Positions 1-7,468 are shown, counted from the first letter of the stretch. The stretch is DNA of 22,390 bases from CALCKU01 sp964571595 (GCA_964571595.1 CAZNCJ010000038.1:1-22390); one strand, 5' to 3'. Notes: generated from the letters alone by a model not told the origin. A program made the numbers and translations.

Positions 1-298
1 ACTGACTCTATATTTCCAAAATTCTATAGTGGTTGAATTCTATACTTAAATATATAAAGTATAAATTTAAGTGTAATTGCATTTTAATTATGTTTAAACT
101 TAAAAGTAATGAATATTTACTTATTTTAACAAGTAAAAAACTTCATTAACCTTTATGGAAATTAACTTTATATTTATCTCAAATGGCCAATCTCGAATTT
201 AAGCGCTCGAGGACAAAAATAATCTTTGCCCGGCGCCGCCTTTGAGATCCGCAAGATTTCCCGAAGGTTTTAGGTGAAAAATTAATGGGGAGGCAATT
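1..298. other. AT-rich non-coding leader region
   Basis: I see no credible gene here. Bases 1-180 are conspicuously A+T-rich compared with everything else in the window. They carry several short symmetric elements: a 9-base direct repeat (AATTCTATA at 20-28 and 36-44), inverted repeats ACTTAAAT (44-51) / ATTTAAGT (65-72) and AAGTAA (104-109) / TTACTT (117-122), and the palindrome GTTTAAAC (92-99). From about 185 the composition returns to normal. The region ends with a strong Shine-Dalgarno sequence (GGGGAGG, five bases before the ATG at 299). It probably contains the promoter of the next gene, but I cannot fix -35/-10 boxes among so many AT-rich candidates. Confidence 0.5.
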
Positions 299-598
299 AT
301 GGCCTTTACTGAAGTTGAATTACAAGAAGCCAAAGATGCAATCATCTGTGGGGCTAAATCGGAAGACCTATTTCGTTTGGGTCTGATCTATTCCACTGAG
401 CTTGAGGACAGAGGTCCGGATTATATCGAAGCGCATAAATGGTTTAACCTGGCAGCCATGATGGGCTCGGAGCCAGCAAAAGCCTATCGCGAAGAGCTTA
501 AGCTGGAAATGTCAGACGAAGACCTGACACTGGCTCAAAAAGCAGCACGCGGTTGGTTAAATGAAAACCGCGATAGTCTCGCGAAATCAGCAGCTTAA
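299..598 (+). CDS. Small Sel1-like repeat (SLR) protein
   Basis: A 99-residue protein without signal peptide or membrane segment. Residues about 22-60 look like one or two degenerate Sel1-like repeats: a short helix beginning LFRLGLIYS, then YIEAHKWFNLAAMMG at 42-56, which carries the typical AhkWFnlAA-G core. Residues 57-87 form a charged helical tail (MSDEDLTLAQKAARGWL). Sel1 repeats are alpha-helical protein-protein interaction modules, so a scaffold role is likely, but no partner can be named. The ATG is well supported by GGGGAGG five bases upstream. It stands alone: an AT-rich region lies upstream and a possible terminator hairpin at 612-632. Family assignment is fairly sure; function is unknown. 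Confidence 0.8.
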   Translation: MAFTEVELQEAKDAIICGAKSEDLFRLGLIYSTELEDRGPDYIEAHKWFNLAAMMGSEPAKAYREELKLEMSDEDLTLAQKAARGWLNENRDSLAKSAA

Positions 599-611
599 AC
601 CAAAGTTTCCA

Positions 612-632
612 AAAGGGTTGTCATAGCCCTTT
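612..632 (+). terminator. Possible weak terminator hairpin
   Basis: AAAGGGTT (612-619) pairs with AGCCCTTT (625-632), including one T-G wobble, around a 5-base loop. It lies 14 bases after the stop of the Sel1-like gene. The bases after it are A-rich, not T-rich, so it would be an incomplete intrinsic terminator, or simply an mRNA 3'-end stabilising hairpin. Confidence 0.35.
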
Positions 633-756
633 AAAAATGACCTGCCGTAGCCATTGGCACGTAGCGGCGAGTGTCAGTAGGCGGTTTACGCGTAAGCTGG
701 TTTTAAATGAGGCAATGTCTGCTTGGCATAGCCCCTAATCCTGCCTAAGTTTTCTT

Positions 757-1311
757 ATGCGCCACCGAGACGACATTATTGATTTTATTCGCTCTGATGG
801 TTGGATAATGTCGCTTCTAAGCGCGCATCAGACCCTAGGCGCCCCTGATAGTTGGATAGCCGCAGGCGCTATCCGTAACCCCGTCTGGGCAAAATTACAC
901 GGCATTGCACATAAGCCCGAGTTAGAAAATGATGTAGACGTTATCTATTTCGATAGCTCACCCCCCCAAGATCAAGAAGAAGTTTACCGCCAGCAGCTCA
1001 AAGCCTTGCAGCCTGAGGTCAATTGGGAGGTTAGAAACCAAGCGCGTATGCATATACGAAATCACGACGCTCCGTACCGGGATAGTTATCACGCACTTGA
1101 GCATTGGGCGGAAACTGCCACCGCTATAGGGGTAAGGTTTAACGGGGATGAGATCGAGCTTCTTACACCTTACGGTGTTGATGATCTATTAGGTATGATT
1201 GTCCGCCCGACCCCGAAATTCACGCATAAGAGACAGATTTACGAAAAGCGCATTTCTGATAAGGCTTGGCAAAAAAAATGGCCGCGCCTTACAATACTCT
1301 ACCAGCCATAA
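757..1311 (+). CDS. Nucleotidyltransferase family protein (DUF925 / NTP_transf_6 type)
   Basis: A 184-residue cytoplasmic protein. It shows the hallmarks of the DUF925 branch of the nucleotidyltransferase superfamily: WIAAGAIRNPVWAKLHG at 33-49, the minimal Gly-containing motif for this family, followed by the acidic metal-binding pair D59-V-D61 in ENDVDVIYFD. The C-terminal half (YRDSYHALEHWAETATAIGV, then LLTPYGVDDLLGMIVRPTP) also matches the family. Substrate and role are unknown for the family as a whole. The ATG at 757 is the only plausible in-frame start, because a stop lies at 736-738; no strong Shine-Dalgarno is visible. The gene holds a run of seven C (961-967) and eight A (1271-1278), both potential slippage sites. 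It ends at the edge of a terminator shared with the converging hfsD-like gene. Confidence 0.85.
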   Translation: MRHRDDIIDFIRSDGWIMSLLSAHQTLGAPDSWIAAGAIRNPVWAKLHGIAHKPELENDVDVIYFDSSPPQDQEEVYRQQLKALQPEVNWEVRNQARMHIRNHDAPYRDSYHALEHWAETATAIGVRFNGDEIELLTPYGVDDLLGMIVRPTPKFTHKRQIYEKRISDKAWQKKWPRLTILYQP

Positions 1312-1345
1312 AAAAACCCACCAATATGTCGGCGGGTTTTGTTTT
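1311..1345. terminator. Bidirectional intrinsic terminator between convergent genes
   Basis: AAACCCACC (1314-1322) pairs with GGCGGGTTT (1331-1339), with one A-C mismatch, around an 8-base loop. It is flanked by an A-run on the left and TTTTGTTTT on the right. The symmetric A/T flanks allow it to end transcripts from both sides: the nucleotidyltransferase gene (stop at 1311) and the hfsD-like gene (stop at 1353). Confidence 0.65.
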
Positions 1346-1352
1346 AGAGAGT

Positions 1353-2336
1353 TTACGGTGTGATTGTCGTTCCACCGCCATTGGTGAGGAGTGTGGGGTC
1401 CGTACCACCGCCAGTATTACCAAACTGATAGCTGACATTAAAGTCAAACGGTATCGTTGTGCGTATCGCCTGCATGAATGCGCCCAGTTCGGCAAGATTA
1501 GTTCTGGGCACAAAGACAATATCGCCGCGTCTTAGCTGCATATTATCGTCATATTCCCTGATATTTCTAAGGCCGTTCTGAATGTTTACCGGTCGCATCA
1601 TCATGCCGCCATTCGGAGCGCGGCGCAGTACTGCAACTTGCTTGGATTGTGCACCCGGGCGAAATCCGCCGGCCATAAAAATGGTTTCAATCACACCAAC
1701 AGGGCCAGGCAATGTATATGTGCCGGGCTGTCCGACACTACCGCCAACAAAGACTTGAGCAGGGGCGAAGGCGCGCGGGGTGACCGTAAGTGTCGGGTCA
1801 CGTAATTGCGTGGCCAAATGCGTTCTGATCGTGTTTTGAATATGCCCTAATGTGCGCCCAGCCGCCATAAAGGGCGGTACCATAGGCATTGAAATCCGGC
1901 CATCAGGCCCGATCGTTATCGAACGGGATAATTCAGGCGCGCTGGAAACTACAATATCAAGCTGGTCACCGGGATAGAATGTATAATGGGGTTCATAATT
2001 CACCCATCTCTGAAAACTATTGCCCGGCGCGGGTAGCGGGGCAGCGATTTGATAGGGCAGGCTTTTACGATTTTGAATACGGTCGATGAAATTTTTATAT
2101 TTCTTTGTCGGTTTGGGCGCATATCTTCCGTTAAAATTATTATGAATAATAGGGCTCGGACGCGCATGCGGGTAACCTATATAGGGTGTTCTGTGCTGCG
2201 CTTGGTGAATATTTTTACCAAAGTGATTCGTTTTTCCATAGCGAGTTTGGGCATTTGCGGCTGGTGAAGAGGCAAAAATAAGGGCTGTGAACCCTAATAA
2301 TCCCGTTATTAGCAGGGGTTTTGTTCGTTTTTTCAT
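1353..2336 (-). CDS. Wza-type outer-membrane polysaccharide export protein (holdfast HfsD-like)
   Basis: A 327-residue exported protein. Residues 1-29 form a Sec signal peptide (basic MKKRTK, hydrophobic core, ANA before Q30). A polysaccharide biosynthesis/export (Poly_export) domain spans about 115-190 (YTFYPGDQLDIVV at 118-130, then ITIGPDGRISMPM). An SLBB-type domain follows at about 195-277 (VFVGGSVGQPGTYTLP, ending GDIVFVPRT). Near the C-terminus, 282-305 is an amphipathic segment, followed by a Gly/Thr-rich tail. The family forms the outer-membrane conduit through which polysaccharide leaves the cell. Oddities: there is no lipobox cysteine, unlike E. coli Wza, and residues 30-115 are a basic, His/Asn/Tyr/Pro-rich linker. 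It is divergent from the hfsA-like gene, 121 bp away, and converges on a nucleotidyltransferase gene. The hfsD name rests on its cluster. Confidence 0.85.
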   Translation of the reverse strand: MKKRTKPLLITGLLGFTALIFASSPAANAQTRYGKTNHFGKNIHQAQHRTPYIGYPHARPSPIIHNNFNGRYAPKPTKKYKNFIDRIQNRKSLPYQIAAPLPAPGNSFQRWVNYEPHYTFYPGDQLDIVVSSAPELSRSITIGPDGRISMPMVPPFMAAGRTLGHIQNTIRTHLATQLRDPTLTVTPRAFAPAQVFVGGSVGQPGTYTLPGPVGVIETIFMAGGFRPGAQSKQVAVLRRAPNGGMMMRPVNIQNGLRNIREYDDNMQLRRGDIVFVPRTNLAELGAFMQAIRTTIPFDFNVSYQFGNTGGGTDPTLLTNGGGTTITP

Positions 2337-2457
2337 AAAAATACGGCTCGCACTGGAGAAATCTTGGTTTTTTTAAGTGTTAACAAGAATGGATAACGAA
2401 AAATTAAAATTTAGAGCGTCTTGTGCATTTTAATGATTTGTTTCTGAGGGAATGCTT
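2337..2457. promoter_or_regulatory. Divergent promoter region of the export / co-polymerase genes
   Basis: This 121-bp AT-rich gap separates the start codons of the hfsD-like gene (minus strand) and the hfsA-like gene (plus strand), so both promoters must lie here or overlap. On the plus side GAGGG (2446-2450) sits seven bases before the ATG at 2458, but only one base before the ATG at 2452, so it favours the second start. I cannot assign -35/-10 boxes with confidence. Confidence 0.5.
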
Positions 2458-4326
2458 ATGACCGCCATGGGTCTAAATAACGGTATACGCGAACATTATC
2501 ACGCCGCAGGGGGTGACGTTCGAGCTGCCGATCTGACCATTAAGGATTATGCTAATGGCATGCCGAATATGCGCCTTGGTGAAATCTTTAAATCATTCAT
2601 GCGCCAGCTTAAATGGTTAATCCCTTTACTTCTGCTAGGAACGATAGCCTCTTGGTTCCTGACCAAAGACCTTAAACGCCTTTATGAAGGTGAGGGACGT
2701 ATCCTTGTCCAACTCGGGAGTGAATATGTATATGAGTCAGTCACGAGTACGACCCAACAAAATTCGGGTCTGACACTTACGCCTGATCATATTGTTCTAA
2801 ACGAAATCGGCTTGATGAAAAATTCCGACATTATAGAACGTGTCACGGGTGAATTACGCGATGAATTTGGCGAGACACGTTTTGCCAAGGCCGAGTATAA
2901 GAAAATTAATGCCGCTTCCGGTAATGCGCTTGCCAAGAAAAACGCTCTCGTTGATCTTTATAAGCTCATGGATAAAAGCCTTGTCGTTGTCCCAAGCCCT
3001 AAATCCTCGGTGGTGGATGTTGTCTTTAAGCATGAAGATCCGGAAATTGCCGTAAGGGGTATTAATCTGTTTATTGCTGCCTATCAGGAAGCACGGAAGG
3101 ATATTTTTGTGGAAGGCTCTAGTGACGTTATTACGGAACGCCGCGAGGCCACAGAGAACCAGCTTCGCGAAAATGAGCAGGCTATACAGAGCTTTCTTAA
3201 GAGAAATAATATATCTGATTTTACCTCTGAGCAGGACGGTGCCCGCGAACGCACAGAAGAATTACGGGCTACCCTTAACCTCTTACGCGCCGACATGAGC
3301 GAAACCGAAGCCGCCCTTGCCACAGTAGAAGGACAATTACGCGGTACACCTGAGCGTATTGATCTCTTTGTCGATGATCGCGCCTCACAACGTGTGGCCC
3401 AAGCGGAATTAGAACTTAAGCAGCTTTTGGCGAAATATCTGCCGACAAGTAATCCTGTCAGACAAAAACAAGAGGAAATAAACCGACTAAAAGAAGTGCA
3501 AACTGCCAATGGCGGACGGGCCTCTGGTGGTCGCCGGGTCGGGCCTAATGAAGTTTATACAGCGCTTACGACTGAACGGAATACCTTACAGGCACGAGCA
3601 GACTCGTACAGAGAAAAAGAGTTTGTCCTACAAAGACAGCTGGACTCAGTGGACCAAAAAGTCCGCCTGCTGACGGAAATCTCGCCTGTCTATAATGGCT
3701 TGCTGCGTGAACAAAGCACGCTAGATACGCGTTTACGCGGGTATACGACGAAAGAGCAAGAAGCGCTGATTAATCAACAGCAAGCCCAATCTGATAGTGA
3801 AAATGTCCGGGTTATCAGTATTTCCAGCTTGCCGCGTAAAGGTCGTAATATGCGTATGATCATGTTTGTGGTCTGTACAGTGGTCTGGGGCTTTACCTTA
3901 TTCATGTTCGCCCTTCTCAAAATATTCCTTGATCCTCGCCTTTATGCCCCTATGCCGCCTCAAGGGCGGGGTTATAATACCGTCCCTTATGCCGGAGCGG
4001 GTACAGCTTATGGAGCGGGAGTTGGGCCGGAAGCGGATACGCGCATACCAGAGGCAGTCCCTATGCCGGCGGCAGCGCAATATGAAGAATATATGCCCCA
4101 ACCGGGTCCGGTTGAATATGTGCCTGAACAGGCCTCCGCCCAAGCCCACACGCCTCAGGCCTACGCACCTCAGGCCTATGCTGATGCGGGTATGATGCAA
4201 CAAGATATGGCTTATGGCGGTAATGCAGCGGTGGATTATAATCCTTATATGAGCGGAAACCTCTCCACAGCTAAGCCGTTTGAAGCCCAAGAATTTGGAA
4301 CCATACCCGCCTCTGAAGACGGGTAG
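2458..4326 (+). CDS. Wzz/GumC-type polysaccharide co-polymerase with tyrosine-rich tail (holdfast HfsA-like)
   Basis: A 622-residue inner-membrane protein of the polysaccharide co-polymerase family, which controls chain length and couples polymerisation to export. In order: a cytoplasmic N-terminus; transmembrane helix 1 at about 53-68; a large periplasmic domain with Wzz fold (DHIVLNEIGLMKNSDI at 110-125) and long coiled-coil stretches in the middle; a GNVR-like region (VYNGLLREQSTLDTRLRGY); the ISSLPRKGRN approach; transmembrane helix 2 at about 465-490; and a cytoplasmic tail at 491-622. The tail has no Walker motifs, so there is no BY-kinase domain. It is rich in Pro/Ala/Gln and holds 12 tyrosines, including a short tandem PQAYA repeat. 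The start at 2458 is chosen from Shine-Dalgarno spacing. The hfsC-like gene follows 14 bp downstream. The expected partner kinase HfsB is not encoded in the window. Confidence 0.85.
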   Translation: MTAMGLNNGIREHYHAAGGDVRAADLTIKDYANGMPNMRLGEIFKSFMRQLKWLIPLLLLGTIASWFLTKDLKRLYEGEGRILVQLGSEYVYESVTSTTQQNSGLTLTPDHIVLNEIGLMKNSDIIERVTGELRDEFGETRFAKAEYKKINAASGNALAKKNALVDLYKLMDKSLVVVPSPKSSVVDVVFKHEDPEIAVRGINLFIAAYQEARKDIFVEGSSDVITERREATENQLRENEQAIQSFLKRNNISDFTSEQDGARERTEELRATLNLLRADMSETEAALATVEGQLRGTPERIDLFVDDRASQRVAQAELELKQLLAKYLPTSNPVRQKQEEINRLKEVQTANGGRASGGRRVGPNEVYTALTTERNTLQARADSYREKEFVLQRQLDSVDQKVRLLTEISPVYNGLLREQSTLDTRLRGYTTKEQEALINQQQAQSDSENVRVISISSLPRKGRNMRMIMFVVCTVVWGFTLFMFALLKIFLDPRLYAPMPPQGRGYNTVPYAGAGTAYGAGVGPEADTRIPEAVPMPAAAQYEEYMPQPGPVEYVPEQASAQAHTPQAYAPQAYADAGMMQQDMAYGGNAAVDYNPYMSGNLSTAKPFEAQEFGTIPASEDG

Positions 4327-4340
4327 GGTCGTTGCATTAG

Positions 4341-5645
4341 ATGGTTTCTACGCCTTATTCACCCCAGAGTGTCGCGCAAAGAGACCTTGCCTTTTTCTCG
4401 ATTTTGCGCGGGATAGAGAACTTTCTCTTTTTCTTCTGTATTTTGTATTTTAGTGGCGGCCTTGTTACGACCTTGTTTCCGGATGCGGAAACATTTGGAT
4501 ATGATAATCCATTGTCACGTTTTTTATGGTATCCGATATATGTCATTATAATCGGCTTGGGTTTGAGGATATTCCCCCAAGTCATACGCATAGCCGCCTT
4601 TAACCCCATACTGATTGCCTGTGTCTTATGGTGCGGGTTCAGCATGATATGGGCACTTGATCAATCCTTGGCTTTTCGTCGCTCTATTGCCCTATTAGTC
4701 AGTACATTTTTCGGACTTGTTCTGGCCACGAGATATGATTGGAACGAGCTGATACAGCGCTTTGCACTCGTTTTTAGTATATTGGCGATCTGTAGTGTTC
4801 TCATGGCCGTGTTTAATCCAGAAAAAGGGATTATGCACGAAATCCATGAGGGGGCTTGGCGAGGTTTATGGAGTGAGAAAAACTATCTGGGTGGTCAGAT
4901 GAGCCGCGGATTTATCATTATGATGTGCGCCTTTGCGATGCAGCCTAAACGGTTCTGGATATGGGTGCCTATGGGTGTGTTGTGCTTTGCGCTGGTTATT
5001 CTTTCAACCTCAAAAACAGCACTGCTTATCTCTATGACGGGGCTGGGCGTTTTTCTGGCTCTCCGTATTTTCCGCCGCTTTCCCGTCTTACGCATTCCGG
5101 TAATTTATCTGATTGTGGCAGGCGCACTTGGCTTTGCGATGTTGATGCTCACCATTCCAGACGAAATGCTGGCATTGATAGGGAAAGAACGAACGCTCAC
5201 AGGCCGAACAGATATATGGGACGCCTTGATAACGAGTATCAAACTAAAACCCGTATTAGGCTATGGTTACGGCGTTTATTGGGAGAACCCGTTAGGGCCG
5301 TCATATTATACGCGATTACTCCTAGAGTGGGGTGTGCCTTCAGCCCATAATGGCTGGATAGAGACTTGGCTTTCTGTCGGGTTTGTCGGCGTGGTTATGT
5401 TTGCCGTTTATTATATTGTGACATTCTTTTTGGCTTTTGACCGTATTAAGCGCGGCGGTGTTGAAACCTATTGGGTTGTGATTTCAACCTTGTTGTTTTT
5501 AATGCTCTCAATGTCAGAAAGTGCGATTTTGCAGCAAAACGAGCTCGGCTGGGTCATCTTTGTTATGACATCTGCCAAGCTCTGGGCTTTTGAGCGACCT
5601 TTTTGGCGAGACAGAATAAGCTATAATTATTTTCGTGGCCAATAG
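4341..5645 (+). CDS. O-antigen ligase/Wzy-family polysaccharide polymerase (holdfast HfsC-like)
   Basis: A 434-residue integral membrane protein with roughly ten or more hydrophobic helices. It carries the Wzy_C/O-antigen ligase signature: WRGLWSEKNYLG (173-184), LSTSKTALL (221-229), GRTDIWDALITSIKLKPVLGY (start 288) and SAHNGWIETWLSVG (334-347). The conserved His336 lies in the periplasmic loop region. The enzyme family joins undecaprenyl-linked repeat units on the periplasmic face of the inner membrane. In Caulobacter, HfsC and HfsI are the holdfast polymerases. Position directly after the hfsA-like gene suggests one transcript; its own Shine-Dalgarno is weak. It converges on the GT2 gene with a 40-bp gap containing two hairpins. 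Polymerase rather than ligase is preferred because the cluster otherwise lacks a Wzy. Confidence 0.85.
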   Translation: MVSTPYSPQSVAQRDLAFFSILRGIENFLFFFCILYFSGGLVTTLFPDAETFGYDNPLSRFLWYPIYVIIIGLGLRIFPQVIRIAAFNPILIACVLWCGFSMIWALDQSLAFRRSIALLVSTFFGLVLATRYDWNELIQRFALVFSILAICSVLMAVFNPEKGIMHEIHEGAWRGLWSEKNYLGGQMSRGFIIMMCAFAMQPKRFWIWVPMGVLCFALVILSTSKTALLISMTGLGVFLALRIFRRFPVLRIPVIYLIVAGALGFAMLMLTIPDEMLALIGKERTLTGRTDIWDALITSIKLKPVLGYGYGVYWENPLGPSYYTRLLLEWGVPSAHNGWIETWLSVGFVGVVMFAVYYIVTFFLAFDRIKRGGVETYWVVISTLLFLMLSMSESAILQQNELGWVIFVMTSAKLWAFERPFWRDRISYNYFRGQ

Positions 5646-5654
5646 GGCTGGAAA

Positions 5655-5698
5655 ATAAGAGTTTGTCTCTTGGCGTGAAAGACGCCTAGCTGGTTTTC
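5655..5698. terminator. Paired hairpins between convergent polysaccharide genes
   Basis: Two small inverted repeats occupy the gap: AAGAG/CTCTT near 5657-5671, and the perfect GGCGT (5672-5676) / ACGCC (5682-5686) with loop GAAAG. Read rightward, the second hairpin is followed after a few bases by GGTTTTCTTCTTT. Read leftward, the first is followed by ATTTT. Each could therefore end one of the two converging transcripts. Stems are short, so this is moderate evidence only. Confidence 0.45.
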
Positions 5699-6636
5699 TT
5701 CTTTAAAGTTGCTGCCCCGTATAAGCGCGGAGTAAAGCCGTCCCACCAGAAAATTTTACCCAGACCTTGGGCTGTCTTGGCGAGATATTTGATATAGACA
5801 GGTCGGTCCATTAATTTCGTAAGCCCGTATATCGGAGCGTAAATTAAGGTTTGCACCACCCCAACACACATCCATTTTATAATTTCTAAGCTCCCGGCCA
5901 GACCTTTATCTCCGGCTTCTTGCGTGGGGCCTTGACCGAAGGCAAAATTACGCGTCCATAAATATTCCGGCGTCGCGCGCTTTGAGGGGACATGTTCATG
6001 GGCCAAAGCATGTGGGGACCAAGCGACCTTGGCACCGTGTTCAACCAGATGCATGAAAAGCTGATCATCCTCACCGCCGACCTCGTTTAAAGCAGGATCA
6101 AAAGCCGGGACAGGCATGCTGCATTTTGCCAGATCAAGTAAGCATCCACCCGTGCCTAAATGTCCTTCGACTAGCCCTTCTTGAGTGTTTTCAAATACAC
6201 GCGAGAAAAACGGGGCCATATACATATTACGCGGATCTTCAGGATCAGGCATAGCGGCTACGGCCGGTAGGAAAACAATGGCAGCATCATAGCTCTCACT
6301 GACACGCAAGAAAGTTTCGATATAACCGTCTGTGGCTTCCATATCGTCGTCAATAAAAATGATGTAACGGCCACGGGCCTTCTCAAGCGCACCATTACGG
6401 GCATTGGAGACACCGGGTTCAGGGATGTGGACATAATTTACGGGCGTCTGGCACTCTGAAGCAAATGTTTCGACATAGTCTCTTGCGCTGGCTTGCGGGT
6501 CATTATCGGCAACGACAATTTCTAGCGCACGCCCGTTCGCGGTTTGTGTCTTGATGCTTTCCAAGACAAGTTTAATCCCCTCTGGGCGACGAAATGTCGG
6601 TATTATAATGGAGACACCTTCTGACCAGTTAAGCAT
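5686..6636 (-). CDS. Glycosyltransferase family 2 protein
   Basis: A 316-residue GT-A fold glycosyltransferase. It opens with VSIIIPTFRRPEG (8-20), carries the metal/nucleotide-sugar motif FIDDDME (94-100) and the likely catalytic acidic motif GGEDDQLF (187-194). A hydrophobic segment near the C-terminus (beginning IIKWMCVGVVQTLIYAPIYG) suggests membrane association. It likely adds one sugar to the undecaprenyl-linked repeat unit. The start is taken at 6636 because GGAGGG lies immediately upstream at the right spacing; a start 27 bases earlier would run deeper into the preceding gene. The ATG overlaps the stop of the deacetylase gene by 8 bases (ATGCTTAA), indicating translational coupling. 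It is the last gene of the hfsE-like operon. By context it could correspond to a second holdfast GT2 such as HfsL, but I cannot confirm orthology. Confidence 0.88.
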   Translation of the reverse strand: MLNWSEGVSIIIPTFRRPEGIKLVLESIKTQTANGRALEIVVADNDPQASARDYVETFASECQTPVNYVHIPEPGVSNARNGALEKARGRYIIFIDDDMEATDGYIETFLRVSESYDAAIVFLPAVAAMPDPEDPRNMYMAPFFSRVFENTQEGLVEGHLGTGGCLLDLAKCSMPVPAFDPALNEVGGEDDQLFMHLVEHGAKVAWSPHALAHEHVPSKRATPEYLWTRNFAFGQGPTQEAGDKGLAGSLEIIKWMCVGVVQTLIYAPIYGLTKLMDRPVYIKYLAKTAQGLGKIFWWDGFTPRLYGAATLKKKTS

Positions 6637-7468
6637 TTTTTCCCTCCAATAAGGTAATGGCATCTGCTACAGGCAGAACCTGTGCGTCTATATCTGCAAC
6701 GGCTTTTATGACGCGTTCCAGATCGTTTTGGGTGCAACCCCATGCACTGGGATTATCCCGTACGTCATGTGTGAAAATCGTGATCCAGCCGGGTTTGTGG
6801 GCTAGATTGGCAATAGCGCCTAACAGACTTGTAAGATCCGTGCCTGAGAAGAGTGGATAAGAGCCAATTTGGTTTAAATCGACATGTTTGGAATGTGTCA
6901 GGGGAGAAATCCCTCTAAGCCCTTTAAACGTCCCGCCCAGCGCCGTTTTCAACGCGCCATAAGTTTGACCATAAGGATAGGCAAATGTTTCTGCCTTTGG
7001 TAGACCTAGCGCCTCAAAGGCGTCTTGATTACGCGCAATATCAGCTTGGTATATATCTTGAGGGCGATTAAGCGCATCATAATGCGAAAATGTGTGATCC
7101 CCAATCTCGTGACCCGCTTTAGAGATTGCGAGCGCGTCTTGGGCGGACATATGCAAACCCAAATGGTTTGTGATATTAAATAAGCCGCAGGCCAAATAAA
7201 CTGTTCCGCACCATGACCGGGCTTCAAGAGCGGGCAGGGCGTTATCAATGGCTGATTTAGGGCAATCATCAAAAGAAAAGCTGACAAGAGGGCGGTCCAG
7301 TTTCACCTGTATTTGGCGCCTTGCCATAAAGGGTGTCAGGCGTCGCTTAATCCTCACACCTAATGTGCGGGCAGGCTCGTATATCTCATTTGTGACAGTC
7401 CCGAATTGTGTGATATTTTCGCCTAAACTGGACGCTGTTTCGAAATTTATGGATTTGGCGGCGTTCAT
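6629..7468 (-). CDS. NodB-type polysaccharide deacetylase (holdfast HfsH-like)
   Basis: A 279-residue carbohydrate esterase family 4 protein. The NodB domain shows the metal-binding/catalytic Asp pair in SFSFDDCPK (D67-D68), the His motif GDHTFSHYD (H125 and H129), the substrate-groove motif FAYPYG (162-167) and a late FTHDVRDN containing the usual His. It would remove N-acetyl groups from a hexosamine in the repeat unit. In Caulobacter, HfsH deacetylation is needed for holdfast cohesion and adhesion. No signal peptide is visible, so the enzyme is probably cytoplasmic and acts on lipid-linked precursor. The start at 7468 is preferred over 7489: GGAGG lies seven bases upstream, and the ATG overlaps the previous stop as ATGA. 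It is the fourth gene of the operon. Confidence 0.9.
   Translation of the reverse strand: MNAAKSINFETASSLGENITQFGTVTNEIYEPARTLGVRIKRRLTPFMARRQIQVKLDRPLVSFSFDDCPKSAIDNALPALEARSWCGTVYLACGLFNITNHLGLHMSAQDALAISKAGHEIGDHTFSHYDALNRPQDIYQADIARNQDAFEALGLPKAETFAYPYGQTYGALKTALGGTFKGLRGISPLTHSKHVDLNQIGSYPLFSGTDLTSLLGAIANLAHKPGWITIFTHDVRDNPSAWGCTQNDLERVIKAVADIDAQVLPVADAITLLEGKNA

Noticed and set aside
1..180. Replication origin, because the region is AT-rich and hdaA is in the window
   Set aside because: No DnaA boxes are seen, the neighbouring genes are not typical origin genes, and hdaA is 17 kb away.
637..738. 33-codon open frame between the Sel1-like gene and the nucleotidyltransferase gene
   Set aside because: It has no Shine-Dalgarno, begins just after a hairpin, and the Arg/His/Trp-containing peptide resembles no known leader. 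More likely chance.
2337..2457. CtrA binding site (TTAA-N7-TTAA) in the polysaccharide promoters
   Set aside because: TTAA occurs several times here and in 1-180, but never with the 7-base spacing.
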